This document shows positions 61,301 through 64,000 of a DNA stretch of 64,000 bases, piece after piece (position 1 is the stretch's first letter; each line of letters begins with the position of its first letter). The stretch comes from Marivirga arenosa (GTDB lineage Bacteria > Bacteroidota > Bacteroidia > Cytophagales > Cyclobacteriaceae). Made by a program: the position numbers and the translations under genes. The DNA lies in the NCBI RefSeq assembly GCF_030503875.2, contig NZ_CP129968.2:1700001-1764000 (forward strand). The letters are read 5' to 3'. Under the pieces are notes generated by a model, which had not been told where the DNA came from, made no database searches, and worked only from the letters and a program-made list of their open reading frames with translations.

Positions 61301-62789
61301 TCCACATGATCTCTGTCAGCCATCTATCTTGTGCCACAATTGTAGAATATTTTATATCTGCTTCTTTCTCAATAATTAAAAATTTCTGTTCTGATTCTAT
61401 CGAAACAGTAAGTTCTTCCTTCACATTTTTATCAGAGCTTTTATGATATATCACAATTTCTTTAATTCCATCAGGAATTTGAATGGTATAATCATTTTCT
61501 GAAACTTCTACCTTAATCAATTTAGAACTAAGATTGTCTAAACCTTTATTTAATAGGGTTTTATGTATCTTCTTACCATTAGGGACTCCATACCCCAAAT
61601 AGTTATTAGGTACTTCATTTAAATGAGCACTATTCTTGATGATTTCCATAACTTCGTAATTGCTTAAAGTTGAATCGTATTCCCAAATACATGCAGCCAA
61701 ACCCGTTATAACTGGAGCTGAAAATGATGTTCCATTAGCAGCAAAACAAGCTACATCAGGTTTAACATATTCCAGCTTTTCAGGGCCAACAGATGAGTAA
61801 TATATTCTAGACCAATCATCAAAACGAGTAGCTCCAACTGTTAAAACATCTTTTGCATCAGATGGCAAGGATATGATTTTCCATTTATTATGACCGTCAT
61901 TACCTGCTGCACTAACAATCAGCATTCCTTTTTCTGCAGCCATCTGAGCGGTTTTCGTTATCATACTACTTTTACCATTCACTTCATTTACGGAATGATT
62001 TTCCTTTCTTTTATCATAGCCATCTGTATAGCCTAGAGAGGAATTCACCAGTTTGATATCCATTTCGTGAAATAATTCAATTGCTTCAATCCAATAATCT
62101 TCTTCTAATCTTCTTTCTCGTATTCCATGATCAGTTCGTGCAAGATAAATACTCGCATTTTTAGCCATTCCGTATCGAATGATGGTATTATCATTTGAGC
62201 CGGCAATCATTTTTAAAACTTGCGTTCCGTGGTCATCTTGTGCTAAACGTTTACCGTAAAATGGATTATTATTTCCAGCTAAAAGAAAATCTTTAAAAAA
62301 CTTTATTTGGTCGTTTTCAACTAAATGAAGGAGGGATGGTTCTTTATCTGCATCCATAAAACCACCATCTATAATTCCAATATTAACGCCTTTGCCGCTA
62401 AGTTTCATACTGTCCATAAGATAATGAGCTTGGATTTGTTCCAAGGCATAGGACAACTCACTACTATTAGTAGATATGAGAGAGGTGGGTACCAATTCTA
62501 TTTGTGATGTGATGGAATTAATCCATTCATAATCAGATAATTCGGTGGCAATTTCATGGGTAGTCTCGATGCTAATAACAGGATGCCATTTAGACTCGTA
62601 GTGAAAACTAAGATCTTCCTGATATTTATTTTTTAACTCAGCTTTTAATTTTTCTAATTCTATTTCCGGAACATCTTTTAATTCAGCCTTATATTCTAAC
62701 CAATATTTCTGTTGTGAGAAAATTTCAATTGAAAACAGAAATAAAGGGATTAATAGGAAGATATTCTTGAAAAAAGCCTGTTTAAGCAT
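61296..62789 (-). CDS. Subtilisin-like serine protease (S8), exported
   Basis: A 497-residue protein with a signal peptide (about 1-25). A short propeptide-like region (about 26-110) precedes the S8 catalytic domain. The triad is in NIGIIDGGF (Asp), AQDDHGTQVLKMIAGS (His) and NGTSFSAPVITGLAA (Ser), with the oxyanion Asn in VSAAGNDGHN. The C-terminal part of about 75 residues is a small beta domain, without a recognisable type IX secretion sorting motif. A secreted protease; target unknown. Confidence 0.9.
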   Translation of the reverse strand: MLKQAFFKNIFLLIPLFLFSIEIFSQQKYWLEYKAELKDVPEIELEKLKAELKNKYQEDLSFHYESKWHPVISIETTHEIATELSDYEWINSITSQIELVPTSLISTNSSELSYALEQIQAHYLMDSMKLSGKGVNIGIIDGGFMDADKEPSLLHLVENDQIKFFKDFLLAGNNNPFYGKRLAQDDHGTQVLKMIAGSNDNTIIRYGMAKNASIYLARTDHGIRERRLEEDYWIEAIELFHEMDIKLVNSSLGYTDGYDKRKENHSVNEVNGKSSMITKTAQMAAEKGMLIVSAAGNDGHNKWKIISLPSDAKDVLTVGATRFDDWSRIYYSSVGPEKLEYVKPDVACFAANGTSFSAPVITGLAACIWEYDSTLSNYEVMEIIKNSAHLNEVPNNYLGYGVPNGKKIHKTLLNKGLDNLSSKLIKVEVSENDYTIQIPDGIKEIVIYHKSSDKNVKEELTVSIESEQKFLIIEKEADIKYSTIVAQDRWLTEIMWK

Positions 62790-62810
62790 GTTGATTGAGA
62801 TAATAAACTG

Positions 62811-62818
62811 TAAATTTG
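62811..62818 (+). promoter_or_regulatory. Possible -7 element (TAAATTTG) of the aminopeptidase gene
   Basis: TAAATTTG matches TAnnTTTG and lies 45 bases upstream of ATG 62864. TTG triplets upstream are at 13-17 bases, shorter than the usual 19-21. Confidence 0.35.
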
Positions 62819-62863
62819 AAATTTACGAAGCATAAACGATTAATTTCAATAAAAAGCAATTTT

Positions 62864-64000
62864 ATGAGATACAAAACTTTAGACTCGTCTCTTTATATCA
62901 AAAACCGCAAGAACTTCATGAAGCAAATGCCAGCACGTTCATTAGCTGTATTCAATGCTAATGATGTGATGCCCTTAAATGCTGATGGTACTATGACCTT
63001 CTGGCAAAATAGTGATTTGTTTTATTTGAGCGGAATTGATCAGGAAGAAACTAAATTGGTTTTATTCCCTGATTTTGATAATGATAGCTGGAGAGAGATA
63101 TTGTTTGTTACCGAAACCAATGAGCATATTGCGGTTTGGGAAGGACATAAATACACCAAAGAAGAAGCTACTGCTGCCTCTGGAATCCAAACCGTAATGT
63201 GGCTTTCACAATTCGAGACTGTTTTTAATACGTTAATGGCGGAAGCTGAGCAAGTTTTTATCAATACGAATGAACATATAAGAAATGCTTCTCCAGTGGA
63301 AACTCGTGATATGAGATTTATAAAGTGGTGTCAGGTAAGATACCCTGCTCATCAATACAGAAAGGCAGCTCCAATATTATACGATCTAAGAGCTATTAAA
63401 GATCCACTCGAGATAACTCAGATGGAACGTGCTTGCAAAATTACGGAGGATGCGTTTAGAAGATCCTTGAAATTTGTAAAGCCTGGAGTGAAAGAATATG
63501 AAGTGGAAGCGGAAGTTTTACATGAGTTTGTAAGGCAAGGATCTAAAGGCTTTGCTTATACGCCAATAGTTGCTTCTGGAGCTAATGCTTGTGTATTACA
63601 CTATATTGAAAATAAAGATGTTTGCAAAGATGGAGAGCTATTATTAATGGATGTAGGAGCCGAATATGGTAATTATAATGCAGATATGACAAGAGCTATT
63701 CCTGTAAATGGCAGATATACGCAAAGACAAAAAGATGTTTATAATGCTGTTTTGAGGGTAATGAAGGAGTGCTATAAGATTCTAAGACCGGGTAATAGAA
63801 TTCCAGAGTATCATAAAGAAGTCGGGAAATTAATGGAGAGCGAATTATTGGGACTTGGTCTGTTAGATAAAACTGATATCAAGAACCAGGATCCAAATAA
63901 TCCTGCTTACAAGAAATACTTCATGCATGGAACTTCACACCATATTGGTTTAGATGTACATGATGTAGGAAATATCTATAGAGAATTTGAACCTGGAATG
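62864..64000 (+). CDS. pepP: Xaa-Pro aminopeptidase (M24B, PepP-like), 3' end outside the window
   Basis: The frame is open from ATG 62864 to the window edge (379 codons). The first 170 residues form the creatinase/AMP-N domain (RSLAVFNANDVMPLNADGTM, QNSDLFYLSGIDQEETKLVL). The pita-bread domain follows with metal-ligand motifs LLMDVGAEYGNYNADMTRAI (two Asp) and HGTSHHIGLDVHDVGN (His), the remaining Glu ligands lying beyond the edge. It removes N-terminal residues preceding proline. Divergent from the subtilase gene. Confidence 0.9.
   Translation, partial: MRYKTLDSSLYIKNRKNFMKQMPARSLAVFNANDVMPLNADGTMTFWQNSDLFYLSGIDQEETKLVLFPDFDNDSWREILFVTETNEHIAVWEGHKYTKEEATAASGIQTVMWLSQFETVFNTLMAEAEQVFINTNEHIRNASPVETRDMRFIKWCQVRYPAHQYRKAAPILYDLRAIKDPLEITQMERACKITEDAFRRSLKFVKPGVKEYEVEAEVLHEFVRQGSKGFAYTPIVASGANACVLHYIENKDVCKDGELLLMDVGAEYGNYNADMTRAIPVNGRYTQRQKDVYNAVLRVMKECYKILRPGNRIPEYHKEVGKLMESELLGLGLLDKTDIKNQDPNNPAYKKYFMHGTSHHIGLDVHDVGNIYREFEPGM

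Overview
The window looks like chromosome from a marine, gliding-type Bacteroidota, most likely a Cytophagales member close to Marivirga. The evidence is low GC, genes that mostly lack Shine-Dalgarno sites, several TAnnTTTG -7 promoter elements, and Bacteroidota-restricted families (DUF2851, DUF4494, DUF2805/TIGR03643, Porin_10-type porin, PorT-like barrel, regulator-propeller histidine kinase). The taxon is inferred from protein family content, not from a marker gene search.

Positions 1-7222 are an accessory region unlike the rest. Small genes of mostly unknown function, all on the + strand, are separated by long imperfect palindromes. Each palindrome opens with an inverse-core-like YYAAC and closes with a core-like GTTRG. 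The first 9-10 bases of a gene unit are the reverse complement of the bases that begin the palindrome at that same unit's 3' end. The pairing is perfect in four of the five units with two clear ends tested at this resolution, with a different sequence each time. This is how the ends of integron gene cassettes behave, but the palindromes are mostly longer than typical attC sites, the core deviates from GTTRRRY, and no integrase lies in the window. The last cassette carries a DUF433/DUF5615 toxin-antitoxin pair. A segment at about 4462-5600 lacks cassette ends. It carries an unrecognised gene followed by seven CAGG motifs at a strict 20-21 bp period, which no feature type explains.

From 7223 onward the chromosome is ordinary. 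7.3-13.4 kb: GH13 amylase lipoprotein, bioB, sppA, folK and two small exported proteins. 13.6-16.7 kb: a PLP aminotransferase overlapping an MFS transporter, and a thin [2Fe-2S] protein. 16.8-29.7 kb: a NarL-type response regulator with a REC-PAS-HisKA_3 kinase, divergent from a compact chemotaxis operon (soluble MCP, CheW, CheD, CheY, CheB, CheA, CheC/CheX-like protein, a 971-residue multi-PAS/GAF membrane protein without kinase output, CheR). 29.7-36.8 kb: zinc-ribbon protein and Nif3, lpxK with a porin and a MiaE-like hydroxylase, and a SpmA/SpmB-like membrane protein. 36.9-42.0 kb: DUF2851, a polytopic membrane protein, a NeuD-like acetyltransferase, trhO and a nucleoside phosphorylase. 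42.1-52.4 kb: regulator-propeller histidine kinase, DUF2157, a THUMP methyltransferase, DUF4494, DUF547, and a flavin reductase with a membrane polyferredoxin. 52.4-57.2 kb: an RHH/MazF toxin-antitoxin pair, hutG-like and hutI, a four-helix-bundle gene between long inverted repeats, and asnS. 57.3-64 kb: rpoN, a PAP2-like protein, an enoyl-CoA hydratase, tRNA-Arg(ACG), an outer-membrane barrel, a subtilase, and the 5' part of an aminopeptidase P gene.

Starts were chosen by signal peptides, family length and neighbour spacing. All functions are family inferences from reading the translations, without database searches.
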